From contig NZ_CP129113.1 of the NCBI RefSeq assembly GCF_030762805.1, positions 751,001 through 815,000 of the forward strand: 64,000 bases of DNA, read 5' to 3'. The notes under the pieces were generated by a model. The model was not told where the DNA came from. It did no database searches and saw nothing but the letters and a program-made list of their open reading frames with translations. Below are positions 8,823 through 16,385 of this stretch, in pieces. This DNA is from Aciduricibacillus chroicocephali (GTDB lineage: Bacteria; Bacillota; Bacilli; Bacillales; Amphibacillaceae). Made by a program: the position numbers and the translations under genes. The stretch's first letter is position 1; the number at the start of each line of letters is the position of its first letter.

Positions 8823-8939
8823 TTAGTAAACAAAAGCAGCTCCAACGATGATCAAAAGGATGAACAATACGACGATAAGCGCAAATCCGCCGCCATATCC
8901 ACCGCCGTATCCGCCTGCAGCTCCTCCAGCGTAGCCCAT
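8823..8939 (-). CDS. YjcZ-family sporulation miniprotein (copy 1)
   Basis: A 38-residue miniprotein. A Gly/Tyr-rich head (MGYAGGAAGGYGGGYGGG) is followed by one hydrophobic helix, FALIVVLFILLIIVGAAFVY, that runs to the C-terminus. This is the YjcZ/SscA-type sporulation miniprotein pattern. Family members are mother-cell products linked to spore coat assembly. AAAGGAGGGG lies seven bases before the ATG. It follows the second copy by 37 bases on the same strand, so the two are likely co-transcribed. The helix core FILLII is shared with the neighbour, showing a tandem paralogous pair. Confidence 0.85.
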   Translation of the reverse strand: MGYAGGAAGGYGGGYGGGFALIVVLFILLIIVGAAFVY

Positions 8940-8976
8940 GATATCCCCTCCTTTCAATGTAGAATTCCTAATTTAA

Positions 8977-9093
8977 TTAATAGCCATAGCCTACGTATGA
9001 CGCGCCGATAATAATCAAAAGGATGAACAATACGACGAGCAACGCAAAGCCTGCACCTGTACCGAATCCACCAACTCCAACTGCTTCACTCAT
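8977..9093 (-). CDS. YjcZ-family sporulation miniprotein (copy 2)
   Basis: A 38-residue protein, MSEAVGVGGFGTGAG followed by the hydrophobic helix FALLVVLFILLIIIGASY and a VGYGY tail. It belongs to the same family as its downstream neighbour. AGGAGGTG lies six bases before the ATG. Upstream on the minus strand, CATATAGTA (9121-9113) resembles SigE/SigK -10 boxes. The segment from the start codon back through this box is duplicated 130 bases away (9221-9300), without the coding part. A role in the spore coat or outer forespore layers is inferred from family. Confidence 0.85.
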   Translation of the reverse strand: MSEAVGVGGFGTGAGFALLVVLFILLIIIGASYVGYGY

Positions 9094-9112
9094 GAACAAC
9101 ACCTCCTGCTCT

Positions 9113-9121
9113 TACTATATG
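9113..9121 (-). promoter_or_regulatory. SigE/SigK-like -10 element of the yjcZ pair
   Basis: Minus-strand CATATAGTA, matching CATAnnnTA. The same element (CATATAGTG) is conserved in the duplicated copy. No convincing -35 was found, so the sigma factor is not certain. Confidence 0.4.
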
Positions 9122-9160
9122 AATTTGTCTAGAATTGGGAAGAGTCATCCGCCCATTTTT

Positions 9161-9223
9161 CTATGGAGTGCAGTTCAAAAAGCGACGCGGCTCCGTATCA
9201 AAGCCATATCTCTGAAGGCTCAT
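9161..9223 (-). pseudogene. Decapitated third yjcZ start region
   Basis: Minus-strand bases 9254-9221 repeat, with only two changes in 34, the start codon, ribosome site and -10-like box of yjcZ copy 2 (9124-9091). After the ATG the frame reads MSLQRYGFDTEPRRFLNCTP and stops; it has no glycine head or hydrophobic helix. The ribosome site is weakened from AGGAGGTG to AGGAAGTG. This looks like the leftover 5' end of a third tandem copy whose coding region was deleted. The 20-residue frame is probably meaningless. Confidence 0.6.
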
Positions 9224-9525
9224 GAACAACACTTCCTGCTCTCACTATATGAATAAGGTTTGAATCCGGAAGAGGGTTCTTGCCTATTTTTCAGCGGATC
9301 CTAAAGGAGAAAAACTGAAAATTCGAGTTCACTGTTGATATCTGATAATTAATGGAAAGATTCAACGGTTTGAATCCTTGGGAAAAAGTCCAATCTTCCA
9401 AATCTTCCTCCAGTTTTTTAATGAAAGCCACGATGATATAGTTAACGGGAACGTGCATTGGGATCACCGACGCATATTCATAAAGCAAGAAGTTTTGTCC
9501 GGCTTTAGCCGGGAGAGGAGACATC

Positions 9526-10536
9526 ATGGAAATAGTCAAAGGAACGATTTTGCTGCTCATTGTACTAGCCTGTTTTACACTATTCAGCTATAAGGCACCG
9601 AGAGGCATGAAGGCAATGGGAGCACTTGCGAGTGCGGCCATTGCGACATTTCTTGTAGAAGCATTTCAGCGATTTGTTGGTGGAGATTTACTTCATATTG
9701 ATTTTCTCGGCAAGGTAGGAGATGCAGCAGGGAGCATGGGCGGTGTCGCTGCAGCTGCACTTGTTGCTCTTGCGATGGGCGTCTCACCTGTATACGCACT
9801 CATGCTTGGCGCTGCATGTGCAGGGCTTGGTCTTCTGCCGGGATTCATCGCAGGATACCTCATTTCATTTGTTGTAAAAAAAATTGAAGAGAAAGTTCCG
9901 GATGGACTTGATCTGATCGTCGCTATCGTTGTTGCTACTCCACTTGTTCGTCTGCTGGCGGTTTGGGTAAATCCGCTCGTTGATGCGACTTTATTGAATA
10001 TTGGCGGCATTATTACGAAGACGACTGATGCAAGCCCTATTGTAATGGGGATTATCCTAGGAGGGGTCATTACTGTAGTTGCTACTGCGCCTCTTAGTTC
10101 GATGGCTTTGACAGCAATGCTTGGGTTGACGGGTACGCCGATGGCGATTGGAGCCCTAGCTGTATTTGGTTCTTCGTTTATGAATCTAGTCTTTTTCCAT
10201 CGTATGAAATTCGGCAATCGCAAAACAACTATATCTGTAGCGATTGAGCCGTTATCCCAAGTTGACATCATTTCTGCTAATCCGGTTCCAATCTATGTAA
10301 CTAATTTTCTTGGTGGGGCGACTGCGGGGATTATTATTGCGCTTGCTGGTCTCGTAAATGACGCAACAGGTACGGCTACCCCAATCGCTGGATTTGCGGT
10401 CATGTATGGCTTTAATGACCCGATTAAAGTGACAATCATCGCCCTTAGCTGTGCGATAAGCAGCGCACTCTGGGGGTTGCTCGGTTCATACATATTCAGG
10501 AATTATAAAATCAGACGTTTAGAAGATCTCGTTTGA
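9526..10536 (+). CDS. Orphan PTS EIIC-like membrane protein (PTS_EIIC_2 type)
   Basis: A 336-residue, glycine- and alanine-rich protein with about nine to ten membrane segments. The sequence resembles the small EIIC-like family annotated as PTS transporter subunit IIC (PTS_EIIC_2), with GxMGGVAAAALVALAMGVSP and VATAPLSSMALTAMLGLTGTP blocks. No EIIA, EIIB or metabolic gene is adjacent, so phosphotransfer-linked uptake cannot be assumed; it may be a stand-alone facilitator or sensor. GGGAGAGGAG lies seven bases upstream of the ATG. The gene is probably monocistronic. Confidence 0.75.
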   Translation: MEIVKGTILLLIVLACFTLFSYKAPRGMKAMGALASAAIATFLVEAFQRFVGGDLLHIDFLGKVGDAAGSMGGVAAAALVALAMGVSPVYALMLGAACAGLGLLPGFIAGYLISFVVKKIEEKVPDGLDLIVAIVVATPLVRLLAVWVNPLVDATLLNIGGIITKTTDASPIVMGIILGGVITVVATAPLSSMALTAMLGLTGTPMAIGALAVFGSSFMNLVFFHRMKFGNRKTTISVAIEPLSQVDIISANPVPIYVTNFLGGATAGIIIALAGLVNDATGTATPIAGFAVMYGFNDPIKVTIIALSCAISSALWGLLGSYIFRNYKIRRLEDLV

Positions 10537-10587
10537 TTATGTAATGAGTTTTTCAGCGTTAGACCATATTTTTGATGAAAGCGCCCA

Positions 10588-10615
10588 AACAATTTGTTCC
10601 TGCCTACATAGCCTA
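10588..10615 (+). promoter_or_regulatory. SigK-like promoter of the repeat-protein gene
   Basis: AACA at 10588-10591 and CATAGCCTA at 10607-10615, with 16 bases between AC and CATA. This fits the late mother-cell SigK pattern mACm-(16/17)-CATAnnnTA. Confidence 0.6.
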
Positions 10616-10678
10616 TGGTGAGAAGCGGATAGGTCATTCAATCAATCTAGCCAAATCCGCCAATAAGGAGGAACTTAA

Positions 10679-11032
10679 ATGTATAATGAAGAAATTGAAG
10701 TTCAACAGCAATTTGAAGATCCAAATGATACTCGTATCATAGGCAGACCGTTTGGTTTTGGACGTCCTGGGTTTGGCTTCGGTAGACCGATTGGGTTTGG
10801 TCGTCCTGGATTTGGCTTTGGCAGACCATTTGGTTATGGATTCGGAAGGCCGTATGGCTTTGGCAGACCATTTGGTTACGGCTTCGGGAGACCATTTGGA
10901 TACGGATACGGCTTCGGACCGTTCCTTGGTGGTGTAGCAGGTGGTTTGCTTGGCAGTGCTCTTCTAGGACCTTACGGCGGTTATGGCTACTACGGCTCAC
11001 CGTACGGGTATGGATATCCTTACTATTATTAA
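10679..11032 (+). CDS. Gly/Arg-Pro/Phe repeat protein, probable spore coat or crust component
   Basis: A 117-residue low-complexity protein. An acidic head (EEIEVQQQFEDPNDTRIIG) is followed by about nine imperfect GRP(F/G/I/Y)G(F/Y)GF repeats over residues 21-80, then a GGVAGGLLGSALLG hydrophobic patch and a Gly/Tyr tail (YGYPYYY). I do not know a named family. The composition resembles spore surface proteins, where tyrosine and glycine repeats support cross-linking. The SigK-like promoter about 65 bases upstream supports mother-cell expression. AAGGAGGAAC precedes the ATG and a strong terminator follows. Open frames on the opposite strand are a by-product of the repeats. Confidence 0.75.
   Translation: MYNEEIEVQQQFEDPNDTRIIGRPFGFGRPGFGFGRPIGFGRPGFGFGRPFGYGFGRPYGFGRPFGYGFGRPFGYGYGFGPFLGGVAGGLLGSALLGPYGGYGYYGSPYGYGYPYYY
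10740..10918 (+). repeat. Tandem codon repeats (GRP-F/G-G-F/Y units)
   Basis: Imperfect 15-24 base units with core GGxAGACCxTTTGG, about nine copies, encode the repetitive domain. Such arrays are prone to copy-number change. Confidence 0.8.
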
Positions 11033-11063
11033 TAATAATGGTCGAAATATATAAGTCCTTAAG

Positions 11064-11096
11064 CATCAACCGTCTTCGGACGGTTGATGTTTTTTT
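11064..11096 (+). terminator. Strong terminator after the repeat-protein gene
   Basis: A perfect 11-bp stem with a TTCG tetraloop, followed by seven T residues. Confidence 0.95.
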
Positions 11097-11164
11097 GTAT
11101 TGCTTAAATTAGCATAAATGGAATATAGTTGGTTTTATGAAAATGGCAGCAGAGGAGACTTATT

Positions 11165-12790
11165 ATGAAAAAATCTGCGAGTCTGCGAACAAGGCTCTCA
11201 ATCATCTTTGGATTAACCGTGCTTTGTCTAATTCTTATTTTGAGTCTTGTCATAGGGCAACGATCAGTTGTACAAGTTCAAAATGAAATTGGAGGAGCGC
11301 TCGGCGAAACAGCCCAATCACTCGGTGATACTGTTGATCGCTATATGTGGGCACGATATGGTGAGGTCATGGTATTGAGTGAACTCAAATCATTGAAGGA
11401 ACCGGAAGATCTCGGTGAAGTCAGGGCGCTGATCCACCAGTTGAAATTAAATTTCCCTTCCTTTTCGTGGATTGGATTTACGGATAAAAATGGAAAGGTT
11501 TTGGAATCCTCAGATGATATTCTGAAAGGAGTGGATATCTCTGAGCGTCCTGTATTTATGAATGCGAAGGACGGTCCTTTTATTGGAGATGTGCATGATG
11601 CCGTTCTGCTAGCTAAACTGTTGCCGAATCCAAGCGGCGAAGCGATGAAATTTGTTGATATTAGCATACCGATTCACAATAATAAAGGCGAATTTATCGG
11701 TGTTTTGGCAACACATCTTAGTTGGGAATGGGTTAAGGAATTACGTGATACGGTGAAAGCTACAATTCAGAATCGGGAAAACCTTGAATTTTTCATTGTC
11801 AGTGACAAAAGCAATGATATTATACTCGGACCAAAGAATATGCTTGGAAAGAAGCTTGAAGTAAAGAGTACGAAGTTGGCGCAGCATGGCGATATAAATG
11901 GATGGACTGTGGAAAAGTGGCCGGACGGAAAAGAGTATTTGACAGGCTATGTAAAAACAACAGGCTATAAACAATATGATGGACTCGGCTGGACCATACT
12001 TGCTCGTCAGCCTGCTGATGTGGCATATGCGCCGGCGAAAGAACTGCGAATGTATATGATTTTTTGGGGAATTGCGCTTTCAATACTTGGAGCGGGAGTC
12101 GGCTGGCTTATAGCAAGTAAAGTCGTCCAGCCAATCCAAAAGCTGACTGCAGTTGCCGACCAGTTGCGGCTTGGACGAAAAGTGCATGTACCCCATTATA
12201 AAGGGGTCGGCGAGATTGAAATTTTGTCTGATTCGCTTCGACGCCTTGTCACAGATTTGTCCACGACAGAAACGGCACTTGAACAGATGGAAAAAATCGC
12301 CCAGCATGACACCCTTACGGGATTGCCAAATAGGAAGGCTTATGAATATTACTTGGAAAAGGCTTCTGATCAGTATGAAACGCTTACGATTCTTTTCATG
12401 GATCTCGATGGATTCAAAGGGATTAATGATAAGTACGGACATCATGCTGGGGATCAGCTGCTCATTGAGACGGCGGCAAGGCTAAAAGAGAATATACGAG
12501 CCGGTGAACTTGTCTCACGCCTTGGCGGGGATGAATTTGTCATTGTTTTGACTGCCGACAAGGAACCAGTTAAAAACGGAAAAAAAGTCGGTGAACGGAT
12601 GATCCAAGCAATCAATGAACCTTATTTTATTGATGGAGAGTTAATGCATGTTGGAGCAAGCATTGGTGGAGCGGTCTGGAACGCAGGAGCTGGATTAATC
12701 GAAGAGGTTGTAAAACTTGCCGATGGCGTACTATACGAAGTGAAGCGAGAAGGTAAAAATAAAGTGAAATTCAATAATTTGGCCGAATAG
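11165..12790 (+). CDS. Membrane diguanylate cyclase with Cache sensor (Cache-HAMP-GGDEF)
   Basis: A 541-residue signalling enzyme. TM1 (residues ~11-31) and TM2 (~300-320) enclose a large extracytoplasmic double-Cache sensor domain. Next come a HAMP linker and a C-terminal GGDEF domain: HDTLTGLPNRKAY, FMDLDGFKGINDKYGHHAGD and the intact active-site loop SRLGGDEF. Intact signature residues predict synthesis of cyclic di-GMP from two GTP on binding a small extracellular ligand. No EAL domain is fused. GAGGAG precedes the ATG by eight bases and a terminator follows directly, so the gene is monocistronic. The ligand is unknown; amino or organic acids are typical for this sensor fold. Confidence 0.9.
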   Translation: MKKSASLRTRLSIIFGLTVLCLILILSLVIGQRSVVQVQNEIGGALGETAQSLGDTVDRYMWARYGEVMVLSELKSLKEPEDLGEVRALIHQLKLNFPSFSWIGFTDKNGKVLESSDDILKGVDISERPVFMNAKDGPFIGDVHDAVLLAKLLPNPSGEAMKFVDISIPIHNNKGEFIGVLATHLSWEWVKELRDTVKATIQNRENLEFFIVSDKSNDIILGPKNMLGKKLEVKSTKLAQHGDINGWTVEKWPDGKEYLTGYVKTTGYKQYDGLGWTILARQPADVAYAPAKELRMYMIFWGIALSILGAGVGWLIASKVVQPIQKLTAVADQLRLGRKVHVPHYKGVGEIEILSDSLRRLVTDLSTTETALEQMEKIAQHDTLTGLPNRKAYEYYLEKASDQYETLTILFMDLDGFKGINDKYGHHAGDQLLIETAARLKENIRAGELVSRLGGDEFVIVLTADKEPVKNGKKVGERMIQAINEPYFIDGELMHVGASIGGAVWNAGAGLIEEVVKLADGVLYEVKREGKNKVKFNNLAE

Positions 12791-12792
12791 TA

Positions 12793-12825
12793 AAGAGACA
12801 TGTCTAAGCTTTGGACATGTCTCTT
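12793..12825. terminator. Bidirectional terminator between the GGDEF and MFS genes
   Basis: AAGAGACATGTC (12793-12804) pairs with GACATGTCTCTT (12813-12824) and is followed by T residues. Confidence 0.85.
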
Positions 12826-12843
12826 TTCATGTGAGAAATAACT

Positions 12844-14085
12844 TCAGCTTCCTGTAAGCATTTCCTTTCCGGGATGTACGGATTGCTGTTCATCATTTTT
12901 CATGAAAGCGGTAATGAGAGCCCCAAAGGCAAGAACTGCAGCGCCAAGCCAGATTGAAGGGGTATAGGAACCATAAATCGAACGCAAATAGCCAGCGATG
13001 AAAACTCCTGATGCCGCAGCTGCCTGATGGATTAGCCAGACCGAACCAAGTATCAATCCCATAGCATTTTTACCAAATCGTTCACCGATTACGCCGGTGA
13101 CGAGCGGAATAACGGGCATAGAAGCAAGGCCATAAACAATAGCAAATACGTAAAGCTGCCAGACAGTTGTTGCAGTTGCCAGCCAGATGAAGGAGAGAAA
13201 ACGAATGGAATAAAGTGTGAGAAGCAACCTCTTTTTACCGAATTTGCTCGTCCATTGGCCTGTAAGCCACATGGATATTGCACTGGCGAAAGCGGCTAGC
13301 CCTAGCAGTTGACCACCTAGTGATTCTGCACCACCTAGATCAACTGCAAGTTTTGGCAAATGCATTGTCGTCATATAAAGTGTGAAGCCACATGTCGCAA
13401 ATCCCAAGCTCGCAATCCAGAATGTCTTATTACGGAGAGCTTCAGATAGACGGGAACTGACTGGAGCAGAGAAAACGGTTTCTTCATTATTATCCGGGTA
13501 TTGACCAACTTCAGCCGGTTCATTTTTTGTCATGAAGGTTATAAGAGGTACGACAACGATAAGCATAATAAGTCCGAGTGTAAGAAAAGCTGATTTGAAT
13601 CCGGACGTACCAATGAGGAAACCTGTCAAGGGGAGTAGCAGGAGTTGACCAATATTCATGCCCATGGAACTGCGAGCAAGCATCATTGGACGTTTCTTTA
13701 TGAACCAGCGTGAAATGAGTACGGAGTTAGCCATGGAACCACAGGCAGCAAAGCCGATTGCTGTAAGGATTCCGTAATAGAAATAGAACTGCCATATTTC
13801 TGTGATCGTTGCCATGAGCAGGAAGGATATCCCCATTATAGAGGCACCTCCGGCAATGACAGGCTTAGGACCGAACCGATCGATCATTTTCCCCATTATA
13901 GGTTGGAAAATGCCCCATGTAATCATGTTGATTGAGACAGCGAGGCTGATTGTTGTCAGGCTCCAGCCGAATGAGTTGCTAAGCGGTGCGAAGAACTGTC
14001 CGGCAGCAAGATTTAACCCAAACGCACCCATTAAAGTAATGAAAGCTATGGCTACTACACGCTGGCCGATGAATTCCCCTTTCAT
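12844..14085 (-). CDS. MFS transporter, monocarboxylate/OFA-like
   Basis: A 413-residue, twelve-helix carrier. The first-half A-motif GKMIDRFGPKPV (near residue 70) and its degenerate second-half copy mark the major facilitator superfamily. The N-terminal FGLNLAAGQFFAPLSNSFGWS pattern is typical of the oxalate:formate/monocarboxylate porter branch. The ATG at 14085 is chosen because GAAAGGAGA lies at the right distance; the ATG at 14103 in frame sits inside that ribosome site. It stands alone and converges with the cyclase gene. Likely an organic-acid transporter; the substrate is not proven. Confidence 0.82.
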   Translation of the reverse strand: MKGEFIGQRVVAIAFITLMGAFGLNLAAGQFFAPLSNSFGWSLTTISLAVSINMITWGIFQPIMGKMIDRFGPKPVIAGGASIMGISFLLMATITEIWQFYFYYGILTAIGFAACGSMANSVLISRWFIKKRPMMLARSSMGMNIGQLLLLPLTGFLIGTSGFKSAFLTLGLIMLIVVVPLITFMTKNEPAEVGQYPDNNEETVFSAPVSSRLSEALRNKTFWIASLGFATCGFTLYMTTMHLPKLAVDLGGAESLGGQLLGLAAFASAISMWLTGQWTSKFGKKRLLLTLYSIRFLSFIWLATATTVWQLYVFAIVYGLASMPVIPLVTGVIGERFGKNAMGLILGSVWLIHQAAAASGVFIAGYLRSIYGSYTPSIWLGAAVLAFGALITAFMKNDEQQSVHPGKEMLTGS

Positions 14086-14173
14086 AACATATCTCCTTTC
14101 CATTTATGGAATAAAACTTCCATCTAACGAGGAATATATCAGCAGTTTGCAATGATGTCAAAATAGTGTTCGG

Positions 14174-14203
14174 GCATGAAGGGTATGTATTTTGTGCAAA
14201 CTA
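14174..14203 (+). promoter_or_regulatory. SigG-like (forespore) promoter of the SASP-like gene
   Basis: GCATG at 14174-14178, an 18-base spacer, CAAACTA at 14197-14203. This fits gHATR-N18-CATnHTA with one mismatch. The same layout occurs before sspE (55582-55611). Confidence 0.6.
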
Positions 14204-14228
14204 TGAATTGAACGGAGGAGGTGGCAGT

Positions 14229-14447
14229 ATGGAAGGATATTATGGAAATCAAGGAGACCTTGAAGTTCAGGCTCTGCTGGCAAAGGCACGTCACTCAGGA
14301 CTCAGCTACAATGAAGCAAAGTTGTATATCGCAATGACAACTGGCGGCCGCGGAACGGAGATTTACAGTGATACGAATGTAGAAGAAGTTCGGAGACAAA
14401 ATGAAACGGCTGAACAGACGAATGTTAAATTTGGCCAGAATAACTAA
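14229..14447 (+). CDS. Gamma-SASP-like small spore protein with extra N-terminal segment
   Basis: A 72-residue protein. The C-terminal half, EIYSDTNVEEVRRQNETAEQ, closely matches the repeat unit of the gamma-type SASP encoded at 55.6 kb (EFASETNVEEVKKQNARAEQ). It is present only once. It is preceded by a different, probably helical segment (QALLAKARHSGLSYNEAKLYI) and TTGGRGT. GGAGGAGG lies ahead of the ATG at 14229, and a SigG-like promoter sits 25 bases before the start codon. I infer a forespore protein, perhaps an amino-acid store degraded by the germination protease or a specialised paralogue. The N-terminal segment is of unknown function. Confidence 0.7.
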   Translation: MEGYYGNQGDLEVQALLAKARHSGLSYNEAKLYIAMTTGGRGTEIYSDTNVEEVRRQNETAEQTNVKFGQNN

Positions 14448-14455
14448 AATAACAG

Positions 14456-14495
14456 GCGGGCACAGCAAGGATCAGCAATCCATGCTATGCCCGTC
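14456..14495. terminator. Bidirectional terminator
   Basis: CGGGCACAGCA pairs with TGCTATGCCCG (one mismatch). It lies between the converging SASP-like gene and the 42-residue gene. Confidence 0.7.
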
Positions 14496-14504
14496 TTCTT
14501 ACAG

Positions 14505-14633
14505 TTAGTACTCGATTTCGTCCATTTCTTTCGGCTGAGGTGTCGGCTGACGATGTTTAAGTTCTTCGCTGTTCGCAATTTCCTCATTCGTCTCTTGGTA
14601 GGACTTCGCCTTGAATTGTTTTTCCGGATCCAT
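14505..14633 (-). CDS. Small hydrophilic protein of unknown function (42 aa)
   Basis: The frame from the ATG at 14633 encodes 42 residues, MDPEKQFKAKSYQETNEEI and a proline-rich, acidic end (QPTPQPKEMDEIEY). GAAAGGATG lies five bases before the ATG, and a shared terminator follows the stop. No membrane segment or signal peptide is present. I do not recognise the family. Being next to the SASP-like gene and highly hydrophilic, it could be another small spore protein, but that is a guess. Confidence 0.55.
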   Translation of the reverse strand: MDPEKQFKAKSYQETNEEIANSEELKHRQPTPQPKEMDEIEY

Positions 14634-14702
14634 ACAATCATCCTTTCGCAATATACAAAGCTTCCCGCTTATTCTGCCATAAGTAATTAAAAATATGAGA
14701 AA

Positions 14703-14737
14703 AAGCCTGTCCACCGTATATAGAGGACAGGCCTTTT
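14703..14737 (-). terminator. Terminator of the NCS1 permease gene
   Basis: AAGCCTGTCC and GGACAGGCC form the stem. The minus-strand exit runs into TTTTTCTCA. Confidence 0.75.
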
Positions 14738-14746
14738 GCTAATTAA

Positions 14747-16138
14747 TTATGCGATCATGTCTTCCCGTTCAACATCTTCAGGCAGGCTGTTGAGATAGTA
14801 ATTACCTTTTGTTGTGACCGCAATTACAACTGTAAGCACAGCTGCCAAAAGAGCAGCGAAAAATGCTGCCGTATTTTGGAGAAAATCACCCATATATCCA
14901 AGTGCAGCGATTGTTCCAAGCACACTAGCAATCAACAGAGAAACGACACCGACTGGATTCCATTTGTATAAATATTGCTGGCGCGCTTCATAATGTGCTG
15001 GGCCAATGTTTAGCAGTTTCTTTACAATCATAGCGTCAGCGACAAGCACTGCAGCCCAGGCAAGCAGAAAAACACCTTGGAACGTCATGACTGTACTCAA
15101 ATGATCGACAATGCCGCCAAGCATTAGGCCCATTGAAGTGAGGCCTGCTACGAATACCCAGAATCTTCTGCCTGGAGTGAATTTGAAAACATTCTCGAAG
15201 AAGTTAGAAAGTGACAACGAGCTGCTGTAAATGTTCGTTACATTGATACGCAGCTGAGTAAGCATTGTGAATAAGGCGCCGCCGATTCCGAGGAGCATGA
15301 CGATATAAACGCCGGGATTCGGATTCCCAAGGCGAACGCCGAACCAGATACCAAGCCCGCCCATCACACCATAACTGAAGATTTGCGGAATAAAACCGAC
15401 TGCTATAGAGCCTTTCTTTAAATCAGAAGGCTTCAAGAAACGAGCGTAATCTGATGAAAGCAGAGCGGTTAGGCCGATAATACCATTATGCATACCAATG
15501 CACATAAGCAAGGATGTACCGCCGAATGATGCCCCGGAAGGCATGAATGAAAGAACAGATCCATCATAATTGGAAGGGGTGAAGATAGATACGACAATGG
15601 CTGTCAATAGGAATAGTCCAAAAATTGGCAAAGACCATTTCTGCAATTTGTCCAATTGCTTGATGCCAAACCAGTTCAGAGGGATGACAAGTGAACCGAA
15701 GAAGACGATGAGCGCCCACTCAGGTATAACGGGGAAGAAAGTGTGTACAGCGGATACGAGTATGAGCCCTTCGAATGCACAATACATAATGAAATTCGAT
15801 GCATATATAAGAGAAGTCAGTGAAGCACCGATATAGCCGAAACCTCCGCCTCGCGCAAGCAGGTTGACATTCATGCCGGATTTCGCTGAAAGGTAAACGA
15901 TGAATGTTCCGAGAATGCCGGCTACGACAATTGCGTAAATTGATGAAACAATCGCATTCGCCGCTCCGAATTGCAGAGCCATTACACTGCCCATCTGAAA
16001 GTAGAAGATAGCTGTTGCAATGCCGAATGTAATATTCGTCACACTGAGCCATCCCATTGTCCGTGCTTTTCGTGGGACACGGTCAAGTGAATAATCATCC
16101 TGCGCTTCTTGTACGTTGTTCACATATTTTTCTGTCAA
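14747..16138 (-). CDS. NCS1-family nucleobase/cytosine permease
   Basis: A 463-residue, twelve-helix symporter. NCS1 signatures include the N-terminal SLDRVPRKARTMGWLSVTNI, ARGGGFGYIGASLTSLIYASNF, and a central NWFGIKQLDKLQKWSLPIF block. The family imports cytosine, purines, allantoin, hydantoins or thiamine precursors with H+ or Na+. The start is set at TTG 16138 because AAAGGAGATGG precedes it by a suitable distance; the ATG 21 bases upstream lies ahead of that site. An 18-base dyad resembling Fnr/Rex operators lies 37 bases upstream. No purine riboswitch is visible. The substrate cannot be assigned. Confidence 0.85.
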   Translation of the reverse strand: MTEKYVNNVQEAQDDYSLDRVPRKARTMGWLSVTNITFGIATAIFYFQMGSVMALQFGAANAIVSSIYAIVVAGILGTFIVYLSAKSGMNVNLLARGGGFGYIGASLTSLIYASNFIMYCAFEGLILVSAVHTFFPVIPEWALIVFFGSLVIPLNWFGIKQLDKLQKWSLPIFGLFLLTAIVVSIFTPSNYDGSVLSFMPSGASFGGTSLLMCIGMHNGIIGLTALLSSDYARFLKPSDLKKGSIAVGFIPQIFSYGVMGGLGIWFGVRLGNPNPGVYIVMLLGIGGALFTMLTQLRINVTNIYSSSLSLSNFFENVFKFTPGRRFWVFVAGLTSMGLMLGGIVDHLSTVMTFQGVFLLAWAAVLVADAMIVKKLLNIGPAHYEARQQYLYKWNPVGVVSLLIASVLGTIAALGYMGDFLQNTAAFFAALLAAVLTVVIAVTTKGNYYLNSLPEDVEREDMIA

Positions 16139-16174
16139 AGAACCATCTCCTTTTACCAAAATAGGACGTAAGTA

Positions 16175-16192
16175 ATGTGAAGAACTTCACAT
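16175..16192. promoter_or_regulatory. Fnr/Rex-type palindrome upstream of the NCS1 permease gene
   Basis: ATGTGAAG-AA-CTTCACAT. It contains TGTGA-N6-TCACA exactly (the Crp/Fnr half-site pattern) and TGTGAA-N4-TTCACA, close to the Rex consensus. It lies between the formate/nitrite channel gene and the permease. Which regulator binds is not known. Confidence 0.55.
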
Positions 16193-16236
16193 GTTAACTC
16201 CGATGAACAAAGGCTTTAACTCGTTCTTCGCAGCTT

Positions 16237-16276
16237 ACCCTATCTAAGGATAACAATAATAGGGTGGTTTTTTCAA
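16237..16276 (+). terminator. Possible plus-strand terminator-like hairpin
   Basis: CCCTAT and ATAGGG pair around a 15-18 base loop and are followed by TGGTTTTTTC on the plus strand. No plus-strand gene is known to end here, so it may be fortuitous. Confidence 0.3.
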
Positions 16277-16337
16277 GAAGAGGTGAAAAAATGGAAGCAA
16301 TCGGTTAATGGCCGAAGTGAAAACAATTCAAAATTAA

Positions 16338-16383
16338 ATAAAGAATAGACCAACGGGATTTGCCCCAAGATGGTCCATTCTTC
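16338..16383 (-). terminator. Terminator of the formate/nitrite channel gene
   Basis: An imperfect long stem, AGAATAGACCA with TGGTCCATTCT, abuts the stop codon of the minus-strand gene. Confidence 0.7.
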
Positions 16384-16385
16384 AG

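Larger units (their letters stand above)
9091..9300. repeat. Direct duplication of the yjcZ upstream region, offset 130 bp
   Basis: Bases 9091-9124 and 9221-9254 are nearly identical (two mismatches). Weaker similarity (GGAAGAG, GCC-ATTTTTC, GGA blocks at the same 130-base offset) continues to about 9170 and 9300. Together they make roughly 80 bp of duplicated promoter/leader. The remainder of the gap up to 9525 shows no other gene. Confidence 0.75.

Noticed and set aside
10737..11069. Long open frames on both strands across the repeat-protein gene
   Set aside because: They are a side-effect of repetitive GC-skewed codons; only the plus-strand frame has a ribosome site, promoter and terminator.
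16139..16340. Purine (xpt-type) riboswitch for the NCS1 permease
   Set aside because: No conserved purine aptamer loops or P1 stem could be found; only the Fnr/Rex-like dyad is convincing.
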